A stretch of 29,637 nucleotides of DNA, taken from JACDBE01 sp051002015. GTDB lineage: Bacteria > Actinomycetota > Acidimicrobiia > Spongiisociales > UBA5794. The DNA lies in contig JBPCMS010000038.1 of NCBI GenBank assembly GCA_051002015.1, forward strand, positions 1-29,637, given 5' to 3'. Positions 20,538 to 29,635 of the stretch are shown here, in pieces (positions within the stretch are counted from its first letter, which is position 1; every line of letters starts with the position of its first letter). A model generated the notes under the pieces. It ran no database searches, had not been told where the DNA came from, and saw only the letters and a program-made list of their open reading frames with translations. The position numbers and the translations under genes are program-made.

Positions 20538-21732
20538 ACTCCAGGGCTTCCACCAGGGCGGCCATGAATGACCTTCCGGTGGAGCCGTCTATGGCCCGGT
20601 GGTCGTATGAGAGGCTCAGGGGGAGCTGGCGGCCGACCACGATCTGGTCGTTGCGGACCACCGGCTTGGGGTCGGCCTTGCCCACCGACAGAATCGCCGT
20701 GGTCCCGTAGGGGACCAGCGGGGTGCCGTAGCCGCCGCCGACGGCGCCGATGTTGGACAGGGTGAAGGTCTGGCCGCGCAGCTCGTCCGGCTTGGCCTTG
20801 CGCTCCCTGGCGGCGGTGGCGAGACGAAGGATCTCCTCGCCGAGACCGGCCACGTCCCGCCCGTCTGCGTGGCGCACCACGGTGACCAGCAGCCCTTCGG
20901 GGGTGTCGACCGCCACCCCGATGTCGTAATGCAGCTTGTGGACGATCTCGTAGCCGTCGATGGTGGCGTTGAATTCGGGGAACCGCTCCAGCAGCGGGAT
21001 CAGCCGGGAGATGAGCAGCGCCTCGAGCGGCGGCTTGCCGGCGGCGGCGCGGGCCGCAAGCAGGGCATCGGCGTCCGCCTCCGAGTACGTGGTGACGTGG
21101 GGGATCTCCCGCCACGAGCGGGCCAGGTTCTCGGCGATCGAGCGCCGGGTCGGCGACATCCGCACCCGCCGCTCCGGCCCGGTGGATGCGGCAGCCGCAG
21201 GCGCGGACGGACCAGCCGCCGATGCGGCCGCGGCCGGCGCAGCCGCCGCTCCCCCGGCAACGGCCCGACGCAGGTCGTCCTCGGTGACCCTGCCGCCGGG
21301 CCCGGTGCCCTCCACCAGCGAGGTGTCGACCCCGAGCTCGGCGGCGAGCCGCCTCACCTTGGGGAGCATCCCCGGCTGCCTGGAGCCGACGGTCTCGGCG
21401 GTCTCGGTGAGCCGGCCCACGATGGGCGCCACCTGCTCCTCGACCACCCCGGGTACGGACGCCGCCACCGCCGCGCCGGAGGCCCATTCCTCGCCCTCCT
21501 CGCCGATCACCGCCAGCAGCGAGTCGACCGGGAGGGTCTCCCCCTCCGCCCCGCCCTGGTGGAGCAGCACCCCGGCGAAGGGTGCGGGGATGTCGACCAC
21601 GGCCTTGTCGGTCTCGACCTCGACCAGCGGTCCGTCCATGGTCACCGGGTCACCGACGGCGACATGCCAGTGGACGATCACCGCCTCGGTCAGACCCTCG
21701 CCGACGTCGGGGAGAAGGAACTCGTGCGCCAT
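20533..21732 (-). CDS. 2-oxoacid dehydrogenase E2 (dihydrolipoyl acyltransferase)
   Basis: Acyltransferase core of a 2-oxoacid dehydrogenase complex. The 399-residue protein has one lipoyl domain (1-77; lipoylated Lys43 in EVETDKAVVDIPAP), a peripheral subunit-binding domain (about 122-158; MLPKVRRLAAELGVD...GPGGRVTEDDL), an Ala/Pro-rich linker (about 160-185), and the catalytic domain (about 190-399) with His378 and Asp382 in SYDHRAIDG. A single lipoyl domain and heterodimeric E1 fit branched-chain 2-oxoacid dehydrogenase or the Gram-positive type of pyruvate dehydrogenase; sequence alone does not decide. The ATG lies 3 nt after the E1beta stop. No E3 gene follows. Confidence 0.95.
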   Translation of the reverse strand: MAHEFLLPDVGEGLTEAVIVHWHVAVGDPVTMDGPLVEVETDKAVVDIPAPFAGVLLHQGGAEGETLPVDSLLAVIGEEGEEWASGAAVAASVPGVVEEQVAPIVGRLTETAETVGSRQPGMLPKVRRLAAELGVDTSLVEGTGPGGRVTEDDLRRAVAGGAAAAPAAAASAAGPSAPAAAASTGPERRVRMSPTRRSIAENLARSWREIPHVTTYSEADADALLAARAAAGKPPLEALLISRLIPLLERFPEFNATIDGYEIVHKLHYDIGVAVDTPEGLLVTVVRHADGRDVAGLGEEILRLATAARERKAKPDELRGQTFTLSNIGAVGGGYGTPLVPYGTTAILSVGKADPKPVVRNDQIVVGRQLPLSLSYDHRAIDGSTGRSFMAALVEALES

Positions 21733-21735
21733 CGC

Positions 21736-22710
21736 TCAGGCCTTCAAGGTCTTCAATGCCGCCGCCACGATGCGATCGACCGTCGGCACGTAGTGGTGCT
21801 CGGCCCGCCGCAGCGGGACGACCGTGTCCCATCCGGTGACCCGGGCGATGGGCGCCTGCAGGTCGTACAGGGCGTGCTCCTGGATGAGGGCGATGATCTC
21901 GCCCGCCAGCCCCCCGGTACGCGGCGCCTCGTGGACCACGACTGCCCTCCCGGTGTGGCGGGCCGCCTCGACAATGGTCTCGATGTCGAGCGGTGAGATC
22001 GTGCGCAGGTCGACCGCGGTCGCCCCGACCCCGTGCTCGGCCAGCACCTCGACCGATCGGCGGATCTCCCGCATCATCGCCCCGTACCCGATCAGGGTGA
22101 CATCGTCGCCGTCCGCCACGATGTCGGCTACGCCCAGCGGCACCTGGTATGCCTCGTCGGGCACCTCGCCCTTCACCGCCCGGTACAGCCTGATGGGCTC
22201 GAGGAAGATCACCGGATCGGGGTCGGCGACGGCGGCGAGGAACAGCCCCTTGGCGTCGTAGGGATTGGAGGGCACCACCACCTTGAGCCCGGGGGTGTGG
22301 GCGTAGATGATCTCGGCGGACTCGCTGTGGTGCTCGGCGGCGCCGATCCCAGCCCCGTATGGGATGCGGATGACCATCGGGCAGGTGAAGCGGTGCCGGG
22401 AGCGGTTGCGGATGCGCGACACGTGGCTGACCACCTGGTCGTACGCCGGATAGGAGAAGCCCATGAATTGGATCTCAGCGATTGGCTTCATGCCCGCCAC
22501 CGCCATCCCGAAGGCGGCGCCGATGATCCCGGACTCGGCCACCGGGGTGTCGATCACCTTGTCCACGCCGTGACGCTGCTGCAGCCCGTCCGAGATCCGG
22601 AACACCCCGCCGGTGCTGCCCACGTCCTCGCCCAGCAGCACGACGTCGGGGTCGGCCAGCGCCAGATCGAGCGCATGGTTGACCGCCTGGGCCAGGTTGC
22701 GCTCGCTCAC
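21736..22710 (-). CDS. 2-oxoacid dehydrogenase E1 beta subunit
   Basis: With the alpha subunit forms the thiamine-diphosphate-dependent decarboxylase. The 324-residue protein has the transketolase pyrimidine-binding domain (about 5-180; LLGEDVGSTGGVFRISDGL, DTPVAESGIIGAAFGMAVAG, IRIPYGAGIGAAEHHSES) and the C-terminal domain (about 200-320; VTLIGYGAMM, VVVHEAPRTGG). Length is typical. GTG at 22710 overlaps the E1alpha stop as GTGA; the open frame beyond that is antisense or shadow sequence. Confidence 0.96.
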   Translation of the reverse strand: MSERNLAQAVNHALDLALADPDVVLLGEDVGSTGGVFRISDGLQQRHGVDKVIDTPVAESGIIGAAFGMAVAGMKPIAEIQFMGFSYPAYDQVVSHVSRIRNRSRHRFTCPMVIRIPYGAGIGAAEHHSESAEIIYAHTPGLKVVVPSNPYDAKGLFLAAVADPDPVIFLEPIRLYRAVKGEVPDEAYQVPLGVADIVADGDDVTLIGYGAMMREIRRSVEVLAEHGVGATAVDLRTISPLDIETIVEAARHTGRAVVVHEAPRTGGLAGEIIALIQEHALYDLQAPIARVTGWDTVVPLRRAEHHYVPTVDRIVAAALKTLKA

Positions 22711-23750
22711 GCTCCGCCCCTCTCCGACTCTTCCCGCTGGGCGGCGAGCGGACCGGTGATCTCGGCGAACATGGCGTCGAAGATCTCGCCGGGGCCGAAT
22801 GCGGTCAGCGCCTCGGCCTCCGTGACGGCGTCCTCCACCGCCCGGCTCCCGATGTCCTCGATCCCCCGCTCCCACTCCTCCGACCAGCCGTCGTTGGCTC
22901 GTAGGTAGTTGCGCACCCGCTCCAGCGGATCGAGCACCCGCCACTCCTCGACGGCGGTCTCGGTCCGGTAGCGCCGGTCGTCGTCGGTGGTGGTGTGGGG
23001 GCCGATCCGGTAGGTCAGCGCCTCGATCAGGGTCGCCCCCTTCCCCGCCCTGGCCCTGGCCACCGCCCGCTTCGCCACGTCGTAGACGGCGAGCAGGTCG
23101 TTGCCGTCCACCAGCACCCCCTCGATGCCGTATGCCTTCCCCTTCTGGGCGATGGTCTCGGAGGCGGTCTGCCGCTCCCGCGGCATCGAGATGGCCCACC
23201 CGTTGTTCTGGCATACGAACACAGTGGGGGTGGCGAAGACCCCGGCGAAGTTCATCGCCTCGTGGAAGTCGCCCTCCGAGGTGGCGCCATCGCCGAAGAA
23301 GGTCATGGCGACGGCGTCCTCGCCCCGCAGCTTCGAGGCCCAGCCGAGCCCGACGGCGTGGATCATGTGGGCACCGACCGTGATCGACGGGGGTAGCACG
23401 TTGACCCCCTCGGGGGCGTGACCACCCCGCTCGTCACCGGTGCGCCCCAGGATCAGGTTGACCCAGGGGTAGCCGTGGTCCCACATGGCGGCGGCGTCGC
23501 GGTAGGTGCCGACCACCCAGTCCCGGGGCTCGAGGGCGGCGGTCGAGCCGATCTGGGCGGCCTCCTGGCCCTGGAAGGGGGCGTAGGTGGCCAGCCGGCC
23601 CTGCTTCTGCATCGCCGTCGCCTTCCGGTCGTAGGTGCGAGCGGCGACCATCCGGCGGAACAGGTCGGCGATCCTGTCGACCGGGAGCGGGCTGTCGCCG
23701 GACAGGGTGCCGTCGGGCTCGAGGATGCGATGGAGGGCGAGGTCGGACAT
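22707..23750 (-). CDS. 2-oxoacid dehydrogenase E1 alpha subunit
   Basis: 347 residues. The thiamine-diphosphate motif GDGATSEGDFHEAMNFAG begins at 153 and ends in QNN (183). Also present are LATYAPFQGQEAAQIGS, typical of branched-chain and Gram-positive pyruvate E1alpha, and the phosphorylation-loop region YRIGPHTTTDDDRRYR. First gene of the E1alpha-E1beta-E2 operon. A TAGCAT hexamer ends 8 nt before the ATG, suggesting a near-leaderless operon message. Likely names are bkdA or pdhA; I leave the substrate open. Confidence 0.96.
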   Translation of the reverse strand: MSDLALHRILEPDGTLSGDSPLPVDRIADLFRRMVAARTYDRKATAMQKQGRLATYAPFQGQEAAQIGSTAALEPRDWVVGTYRDAAAMWDHGYPWVNLILGRTGDERGGHAPEGVNVLPPSITVGAHMIHAVGLGWASKLRGEDAVAMTFFGDGATSEGDFHEAMNFAGVFATPTVFVCQNNGWAISMPRERQTASETIAQKGKAYGIEGVLVDGNDLLAVYDVAKRAVARARAGKGATLIEALTYRIGPHTTTDDDRRYRTETAVEEWRVLDPLERVRNYLRANDGWSEEWERGIEDIGSRAVEDAVTEAEALTAFGPGEIFDAMFAEITGPLAAQREESERGGA

Positions 23751-23758
23751 CGGCGGCG

Positions 23759-23764
23759 ATGCTA
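23759..23764 (-). promoter_or_regulatory. Possible -10 element of the E1-E2 operon
   Basis: TAGCAT on the minus strand, 8 nt before the E1alpha ATG; -35 weak. Confidence 0.35.
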
Positions 23765-23805
23765 ACGAAGGTTGGGCATTCTGGTCCCCGCGTCCGTGGG
23801 GCGAT

Positions 23806-23821
23806 CACCCGTCTCCGGGTG
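23806..23821 (-). terminator. Hairpin after the pabB-pabC fusion
   Basis: Perfect 6-bp stem CACCCG/CGGGTG with a 4-nt loop, 4 nt past the stop. No U-tract. Confidence 0.35.
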
Positions 23822-23825
23822 CAAC

Positions 23826-25610
23826 TCAGGGTGCGGCCGGCCCGCATGCGATCCTGACCGCCGGACGCCAGCCGCGCACCGAGTTGATCCAGGCAACCTC
23901 CTCGGCGGTGTCGAGGTCGTCGAGGGTGAGCACCCGTTCGGTGAGGGTGCCGGCGGCGAGCAACTCGGCCCGGAACACGCCGGGGAGGCATCCGGATTCC
24001 AGCGGAGGGGTGAACCATGCGCCGTCGAGGCGCAGGACCACGTTGGCGACGGTGAACTCGGTCAGCTCGCCCCGGTCGTTGACCAGCAGCACGTCGCCGG
24101 CCTCGGGGTGGCGACGGGATGGTTCCTCGAACTGCCGGCGGGCGGTGGTCTTGTGGAACAGCAGGACGTTGTCGGGGGCGACCGGCAACGGCTCCACCGC
24201 AAAGCGGACCGGGTCGGCGGCGGCGTCGTCGCCGAACCCGACCAGTGTGGAGGCGGTGACCTGCACCGCCCCGGAGCGGGCCAGGGTCAACCGCACCCGC
24301 AGCGACGCCCCCTCCTCCGTCACCCGGGCGTGGAGCCGCTCGACCGCACCGGCCCGGTCGAACCCGAACCCGAAGTATCCCGCCGACGCCGCCAGCCGGT
24401 CGAGGTGCCGGTCGAGGAACACGAAGCCGCCAGCCGGATCCCAGCGGATGGTCTCGAACAGGTCGAAGTCGGAGCGCCGCTCCACCAGGACCCGGGCCTT
24501 CCACCGGGCCTCCTCGTACTCGGCGTCGATGTCCGAGCCCCAGGTGATCCCGCACCCCACCCCGTAGATGGCGGTGCCCCGGGCCAGGTCGACGTCGACG
24601 GTGCGGATGGCGACGTTGAAGGCTGCGGTCGGGCCGAGCCCCGCCGAGCCCGGGCCGACGAACCCCACCGCACCGCAATAGACGCCCCGGGGCTGCGGCT
24701 CCAACGCACGGATGATCCCCATCGTGCTCCGCTTGGGGGCGCCGGTGACCGAGCCGCACGGGAACAGCGCCCGGAACACGTCGACGAGGGCGAGGTGCGG
24801 GCCGACCCGGGCCGACACGGTCGAGGTGAGCTGCCACACCGTCTCGTAGCGCTCGACGGCGAACAGCTCGTCGACCTCGACCGTTCCCACCTCGGCGATC
24901 CGTCCCAGATCGTTGCGCAGCAGGTCGACGATCATCACGTTCTCCGCCCTGTCCTTCTCCGATCGGGCCAGCCACCGGGCCATGGCGGCGTCCTCCTCGA
25001 CCCAGCGCCCCCGCCGCACCGTCCCCTTCATCGGTCGGGTCCGGATCCGGTCGCCGACGAGCTCGAAGAACAGCTCGGGCGAGGCGCTGAGGATGTGGCG
25101 GCTCCCGGTGTCGATGTGGGCAGCGAACGCACCCCGCTGCGCCCCGGCCAGGTCGGTGTACCACCGTGACGGATCGCCCGAGAAGCCGGCGTGGAGCGGG
25201 AAGGTCAGGTTGACCTGGTAGGTGTCGCCGGCGGCGATGGCCTGGCGGATGGCGGAAACGGAAGCGGCGAACCCTTCCCGGTCCATCGCCGGCGTCCAGT
25301 CGGAGACCTCGTAGCCGCCCGCTCCCGATGGCGGCTGCCCGGCGGTGAGTCGCTGCGGGAAGATCCCGAACCACACCAGGGGCAGGCCGGGTAACGGGTC
25401 GTGGACCGGCAACCCCCTGTCCAGCCCGGACGCCGCCTCGTAGGCGACGTATCCCGCCGCCCACCTCCCGCGGCGCGCCGCCCGATCGGCGGCGGCGATG
25501 GCGGGGACCACCTCGTCGACATGGTTGGCGACCACCACGTCCACCGGGTCGGCGAAGAGGTAGCCGTGCTCGGCGCCCGGGGTGAGATCGTCGAAGCGGG
25601 CCGAAACCAT
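23826..25610 (-). CDS. pabBC: Fused aminodeoxychorismate synthase component I / aminodeoxychorismate lyase (PabB-PabC)
   Basis: One 594-residue chain covering two steps from chorismate to p-aminobenzoate for folate. The chorismate-binding PabB part (about 1-378) has TRPMKGTVRRG (191-201; Lys195), DLLRNDLGRI, the FPCGSVTGAPK signature (283-293) and GITWGSDIDAEYEE. The PabC part (about 380-594), a class IV PLP fold, has the probable PLP lysine Lys487 in LLFHKTTARRQFEE and NDRGELTEFTVANVVL. PabB-PabC fusions are known in several bacteria. The glutaminase PabA is not in the window. A TAGGTT hexamer ends 10 nt before the ATG. Lies 36 bp after ftsK. Confidence 0.94.
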   Translation of the reverse strand: MVSARFDDLTPGAEHGYLFADPVDVVVANHVDEVVPAIAAADRAARRGRWAAGYVAYEAASGLDRGLPVHDPLPGLPLVWFGIFPQRLTAGQPPSGAGGYEVSDWTPAMDREGFAASVSAIRQAIAAGDTYQVNLTFPLHAGFSGDPSRWYTDLAGAQRGAFAAHIDTGSRHILSASPELFFELVGDRIRTRPMKGTVRRGRWVEEDAAMARWLARSEKDRAENVMIVDLLRNDLGRIAEVGTVEVDELFAVERYETVWQLTSTVSARVGPHLALVDVFRALFPCGSVTGAPKRSTMGIIRALEPQPRGVYCGAVGFVGPGSAGLGPTAAFNVAIRTVDVDLARGTAIYGVGCGITWGSDIDAEYEEARWKARVLVERRSDFDLFETIRWDPAGGFVFLDRHLDRLAASAGYFGFGFDRAGAVERLHARVTEEGASLRVRLTLARSGAVQVTASTLVGFGDDAAADPVRFAVEPLPVAPDNVLLFHKTTARRQFEEPSRRHPEAGDVLLVNDRGELTEFTVANVVLRLDGAWFTPPLESGCLPGVFRAELLAAGTLTERVLTLDDLDTAEEVAWINSVRGWRPAVRIACGPAAP

Positions 25611-25620
25611 GACCGGCCCA

Positions 25621-25626
25621 AACCTA
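25621..25626 (-). promoter_or_regulatory. Possible -10 element of pabBC
   Basis: TAGGTT on the minus strand, 10 nt before the ATG. No clear -35. Confidence 0.35.
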
Positions 25627-25646
25627 ACCGCGGTGGCGGCGGCGGG

Positions 25647-27887
25647 TCAGCCGTCGACCAGCACCGAGTCGAGCTCGTCCTCGGTGACCAGCACCTCGCG
25701 GGCCTTGGAGCCCTCGGACGGGCCGACGATCCCCCTGTTCTCCAGGATGTCCATCACCCGGCCCGCCCGGGCGAACCCGATGCGGAGCTTGCGCTGCAGC
25801 ATGGAGGTCGAGCCGAGCTGGGAGCGGACGATCAGCTCGATCGCCTGGCGGATGACCTCGGGGTCCTCACCCTCGAAGCCCTCCTCGTTCTCGGCCACCT
25901 TGGCGGCCGCCTCGAACACGTCGGCGTCCCGGTACTGCGCCTGCTCCTGGGTCTTACACCAATCGACCACCGCCCTGGCCTCGGCCTCGGACACGAAGGC
26001 CCCCTGGATGCGCTCCGGCTTGGGGTCGCGGGCGGTCACCACCAGCATGTCGCCCAGCCCGACCAGCTTCTCGGCGCCGGCGCTGTCGAGGATCACCCTG
26101 GAGTCGGTCTGCGAGGCCACCGAGAACGCCAGCCGCGACGGCACGTTGGCCTTGATCACCCCGGTGATGACGTTGACCGACGGCCGCTGGGTGGCCAGCA
26201 CCAGGTGGATGCCGACGGCGCGGGCCATCTGGGCGATCCGGACCACCGAGTCCTCGACGGTGCGCCCGGCAACCATCATCAGGTCGTTGAGCTCGTCGAC
26301 GATCACCACGATGTAGGGGAAGCGGTCGAAGCCGTCCTCGTCGATGCCCCCGGCGTCCCATGTCTCCCGGTAGCTGGCGATGTCGCGTACCCCGGCGTCG
26401 GCCAGCAGCGTGTAGCGGCGGTCCATCTCGGCAACCGCCCACTGCAGCGCCTCGGCTGCCCGCTTCGGGTTGGTGATGACCTTGGTGAGCAGGTGGGGAA
26501 CCCCGTTGTACTGGCCCAGCTCGACCCGCTTGGGGTCGACCAGGATCATGCGGACGTCGTCGGGGGTGGACCGCATCAGCAGCGAGGTGACCAGGGCGTT
26601 GATGCACGACGACTTGCCCGCCCCGGTGGAGCCGGCGATGAGCAGGTGGGGCAACTCGTCCAGCTTGAGCATCCGGGTGGCGCCCGAGACGTCCTTGCCC
26701 AGACCGATCTTCATCGGGTCGGGATCGTTCGCCACCGGCGACGACAGCAGGTCACCCAGCGTCACCAGCTCGCGGTGCCGGTTGGGGACCTCGATCCCGA
26801 TGGCGCTCTTCCCCGGGATCGGGGCGAGGATGCGAACGTCGGCCGATGCCATGGCGTAGGCGATGTCGCTGGCCATGCCGGTGATCCGCGACACCTTCAC
26901 CCCGGGTGACAGCTCGATCTCGAACCGGGTGACGGTGGGGCCGGGGACGATGCGGACCAGCCGGGCGTCGACGCCGTGCTGGTGGAGGGCGTCCTGGAGC
27001 TCGGCGCCGGCCTGCTCCAGCGCCCGCCGGTTGTGTCCCGCCGACTCGCTGCGGTGGAGCAGGTTGAGCGGCGGGAGCTGGTAGCCCTCCCGCCGGCCGG
27101 TGCGGGCCATCGGGGGAGGCGGCTGGCGCGGCTTGGCCTTCTTGGGCGTCGTCGTCTGGGCCTCCGGTTTGGCGGAGGCGGGCCCGCTCCGCGCCTGCGG
27201 TGCCGGGGTCGGCGCCGCCGACCGCTTCCCCACCGCCACCGGCGGCGTTCCGGCGGGGAGGCCGACGTGGTGCCGAACCCACAGGGCGGAATCCTTCAGG
27301 GCATGGCCGACGTCGCGCACGGTTGCCTTGGTGGCGATGAGCACCCCGATGGAGGTGATCGAGAACAGCACGACCCATGCGCCCCAGAATCCGATGAGCC
27401 GGCGCAGCGGGAACGAGACCAGCGAGCCCATGGCGCCGCCCCGCTCCATCACCGCCGGGATGCCCGCGGACAGCGGGAGCGTCCCCGACATCAGATGGAG
27501 CAGCGCCAGCGACGAGACGAAGATCGTGGTCAACCCGACGGTCAAGCGGGCGTAGTCGGCCCGGGGCATGGTCCCCACCATGGCCACGCCGATCAAGGCG
27601 ATGATCACGGGGATGAACCAGGAGCCGATCCCGAAGAAGATGGCGAGCCCTTCGGCGACACCGCTGCCCACCGGCCCCGCACCCCCGAAGAAGGCGAGCG
27701 CCAGCACGATGGCGACCATGATGACGACGACACCCCAGACGTCATCGGTCTGACGTCCGAGCCTGGTGCGGAACCGCTCCTTGCCCCGTCGAAGCGCATC
27801 AAGGAGGCCTGCGTTGTTCCGCCGCTGCTGAGTTCTCTTGACCGTACTCCGCCCCTTGGCCCCACGGGCTTTCGACCGTGCTGGCAT
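25647..27887 (-). CDS. ftsK: DNA translocase FtsK
   Basis: Septal DNA pump that clears and resolves chromosome termini during division. The 746-residue protein has a basic N-terminus, four predicted membrane helices (about 51-70, 82-104, 115-133, 165-186), a Pro/Ala-rich linker (about 213-265), the alpha/beta motor with Walker A GSTGAGKS (419-426) and Walker B IVVIVDELNDLMM (526-538), and a C-terminal gamma winged helix (about 680-746; SQLGSTSMLQRKLRIGFARAGRVMDILE) that reads KOPS. Walker B has Asn where Ala is common (DELADLM), a mild change. Length is normal. A TAAGGT hexamer ends 9 nt before the ATG. Follows RNase J with a palindromic repeat between. Confidence 0.97.
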   Translation of the reverse strand: MPARSKARGAKGRSTVKRTQQRRNNAGLLDALRRGKERFRTRLGRQTDDVWGVVVIMVAIVLALAFFGGAGPVGSGVAEGLAIFFGIGSWFIPVIIALIGVAMVGTMPRADYARLTVGLTTIFVSSLALLHLMSGTLPLSAGIPAVMERGGAMGSLVSFPLRRLIGFWGAWVVLFSITSIGVLIATKATVRDVGHALKDSALWVRHHVGLPAGTPPVAVGKRSAAPTPAPQARSGPASAKPEAQTTTPKKAKPRQPPPPMARTGRREGYQLPPLNLLHRSESAGHNRRALEQAGAELQDALHQHGVDARLVRIVPGPTVTRFEIELSPGVKVSRITGMASDIAYAMASADVRILAPIPGKSAIGIEVPNRHRELVTLGDLLSSPVANDPDPMKIGLGKDVSGATRMLKLDELPHLLIAGSTGAGKSSCINALVTSLLMRSTPDDVRMILVDPKRVELGQYNGVPHLLTKVITNPKRAAEALQWAVAEMDRRYTLLADAGVRDIASYRETWDAGGIDEDGFDRFPYIVVIVDELNDLMMVAGRTVEDSVVRIAQMARAVGIHLVLATQRPSVNVITGVIKANVPSRLAFSVASQTDSRVILDSAGAEKLVGLGDMLVVTARDPKPERIQGAFVSEAEARAVVDWCKTQEQAQYRDADVFEAAAKVAENEEGFEGEDPEVIRQAIELIVRSQLGSTSMLQRKLRIGFARAGRVMDILENRGIVGPSEGSKAREVLVTEDELDSVLVDG

Positions 27888-27896
27888 GGGACGCGC

Positions 27897-27902
27897 ACCT
27901 TA
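27897..27902 (-). promoter_or_regulatory. Possible -10 element of ftsK
   Basis: TAAGGT on the minus strand, 9 nt before the ATG; no clear -35. Confidence 0.35.
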
Positions 27903-27943
27903 CCTCCGCCAGGCCCCGGCGCAAACGATTCCCGCCCCACGGG

Positions 27944-27994
27944 TTTTCTTAGGACCCGAACGCGTCACCCGTGACGCGTTTCGATCCTAAGAAA
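27944..27994. repeat. Long palindromic repeat, copy 2
   Basis: TTTTCTTAGGA...CGCGTCAC, short loop, GTGACGCG...TCCTAAGAAA; same design as the copy at 19387-19439, with wobble or paired changes between copies. It lies 12 nt beyond the stop of RNase J and upstream of ftsK. Confidence 0.75.
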
Positions 27995-28006
27995 GTCGGT
28001 TCCCGC

Positions 28007-29635
28007 TCAGACCTCGAGCAGGATGGGGATCACCACCGGCCGTCGGTCGAGGGTCCGCTTGACGATCTTGCCGCCCTCGCTGCGCACGGTGCGGCGCATC
28101 CCGTCCCGATCGATCGGTGTCGCCAGCGACGCCACCGCCTTCTCCACCGCACCGGCGATCTCGGCGTGCAGCCCCTTCGGGTCGTCGGTGATCCCGTGGC
28201 TGTCGACCTCGGGGCCGACCACGATCTCCCCGCTGGCCATGTCGACCCCGACGGTGATGATGAGCACGCCGTCGTCGGCGAGGTGCCTGCGATCGCGCAG
28301 CACCCCGTCCAGGTCGCCCACCCCGGATCCGTCGATGTAGACGTACCCGGCGGGAAACGCCCCCCGCTCGACCCGGAGCTTTCCCTTGCGGAGCACGATA
28401 CGGTCGCCGTCCTCGCAGATCTCCACCTCCTTGATCCCGACGGTGCTGGCCAGCTCGGCGCTGGCCACCAGGTGCCGGTACTCACCGTGGACGGGGACGA
28501 ACGCCTTGGGCGCCACCACGTTCATCAACGTGGCCAGCTCGTCGCGGGCGGCGTGGCCGGAGACATGGACCGGGGCGTTACGGCCGTGGTGGACGATCAC
28601 CCCTCGCCTCACCAGGTTGTTGATCACCCGGTAGACCTTGGTCTCGTTGCCGGGGATGGGGGTCGCCGAGAGGATGACGGTGTCGCCCTTGGTGAGCTTG
28701 ATCGCCCGATGCTCGCCCTGGGCCATCAACGACAGGGCGGCGAACGGCTCGCCCTGGCTCCCGGTGCAGATGACCGCCGTCTGCTCGGGAGGGAGGGCAA
28801 GCAGCTCGTCGAGGGGCAGCACCGAGCCGTCGGGCACGTCGAGCAGACCGAGCCGGGCGGCGACCTCGGTGTTGCGCAGCATCGACCGGCCCAGGAAGGC
28901 GATGTTGCGCCCGGCGCCGACCACGGCATCCACCGCCTGCTGCACCCGGTGCACATGACTGGCGAAGCAGGCGATGATCACCCGCCCCGGAGCCCGGGCG
29001 GTGAGGTCGGCGATGGGTCTGCCGATGGTCGCCTCGGAGGGGGTGAAGCCTGCGATCTCGGCGTTGGTGGCGTCGGCCAGCAGGAGCCGAACCCCCATGC
29101 GACCGAATCCCCCGAAGGCGCCCAGGTCGGTGGGGAATCCGTCGATCGGGGTGGGGTCCAGCTTGAAGTCGCCGGAGTGGACGATCAGGCCCTCGTCGGT
29201 GTCGAAGACGACGCCGGCGGCCTGGGGGACGCTGTGGGCGACGCGGACCAGGGCGAAGCGGAACGGCCCCTCTTCGATCCACTCGCCCGGTGACACCGCC
29301 CGCAGGTCGGGGTGGATGCCGATCTCCTCGACCCTCGACCGGGCCAGCTCGACGGTGAGCGAGGTGCCGTACACGGGCACCTGGACCTCTCGAAGGAAGT
29401 AGGCGAGGGCGCCGACGTGGTCCTCGTGTCCGTGGGTGAGGACGACGCAGGCGACGTCCTCGCGGCGCTCGATCACCCAGGAGAAGTCGGGCAGCACCAG
29501 ATCGACCCCGAGCATCTCCTCCTCGGGGAACATCAGACCGCAGTCGAGCAACGCCAAGCGGCCGTGGGTTTCCAGCACGGCGCAGTTGCGCCCGATCTCG
29601 CCGAGTCCCCCGAGAAAGCTGACCGACACCGTCAT
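28007..29635 (-). CDS. rnj: Ribonuclease J
   Basis: Metallo-beta-lactamase/beta-CASP ribonuclease with 5'-to-3' exo- and endonuclease activity in mRNA decay and rRNA maturation. The 542-residue protein has FLGGLGEIGRN (7-17), the zinc motif HGHEDH (68-73), HSGDFKLDPTPIDG, the beta-CASP part with ICTGSQGEP, PVHVSGHA, and PVHGEYRHL, and the C-terminal domain. Length is typical (about 550-560). The ATG is 2 bases inside the window edge and begins the conserved N-terminus, so the gene looks complete, but a start further upstream cannot be checked. Confidence 0.97.
   Translation of the reverse strand: MTVSVSFLGGLGEIGRNCAVLETHGRLALLDCGLMFPEEEMLGVDLVLPDFSWVIERREDVACVVLTHGHEDHVGALAYFLREVQVPVYGTSLTVELARSRVEEIGIHPDLRAVSPGEWIEEGPFRFALVRVAHSVPQAAGVVFDTDEGLIVHSGDFKLDPTPIDGFPTDLGAFGGFGRMGVRLLLADATNAEIAGFTPSEATIGRPIADLTARAPGRVIIACFASHVHRVQQAVDAVVGAGRNIAFLGRSMLRNTEVAARLGLLDVPDGSVLPLDELLALPPEQTAVICTGSQGEPFAALSLMAQGEHRAIKLTKGDTVILSATPIPGNETKVYRVINNLVRRGVIVHHGRNAPVHVSGHAARDELATLMNVVAPKAFVPVHGEYRHLVASAELASTVGIKEVEICEDGDRIVLRKGKLRVERGAFPAGYVYIDGSGVGDLDGVLRDRRHLADDGVLIITVGVDMASGEIVVGPEVDSHGITDDPKGLHAEIAGAVEKAVASLATPIDRDGMRRTVRSEGGKIVKRTLDRRPVVIPILLEV

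Noticed and set aside
23434..25464. 676-codon open frame on the minus strand overlapping pabBC and E1alpha
   Set aside because: Arg/Gly/Pro-rich shadow of the real genes in another frame; a common effect of high GC content.
25621..25629. TTAGGTT before pabBC as an IdeR/DtxR iron box
   Set aside because: Only a half-site; no second arm. Better explained as a -10 element.
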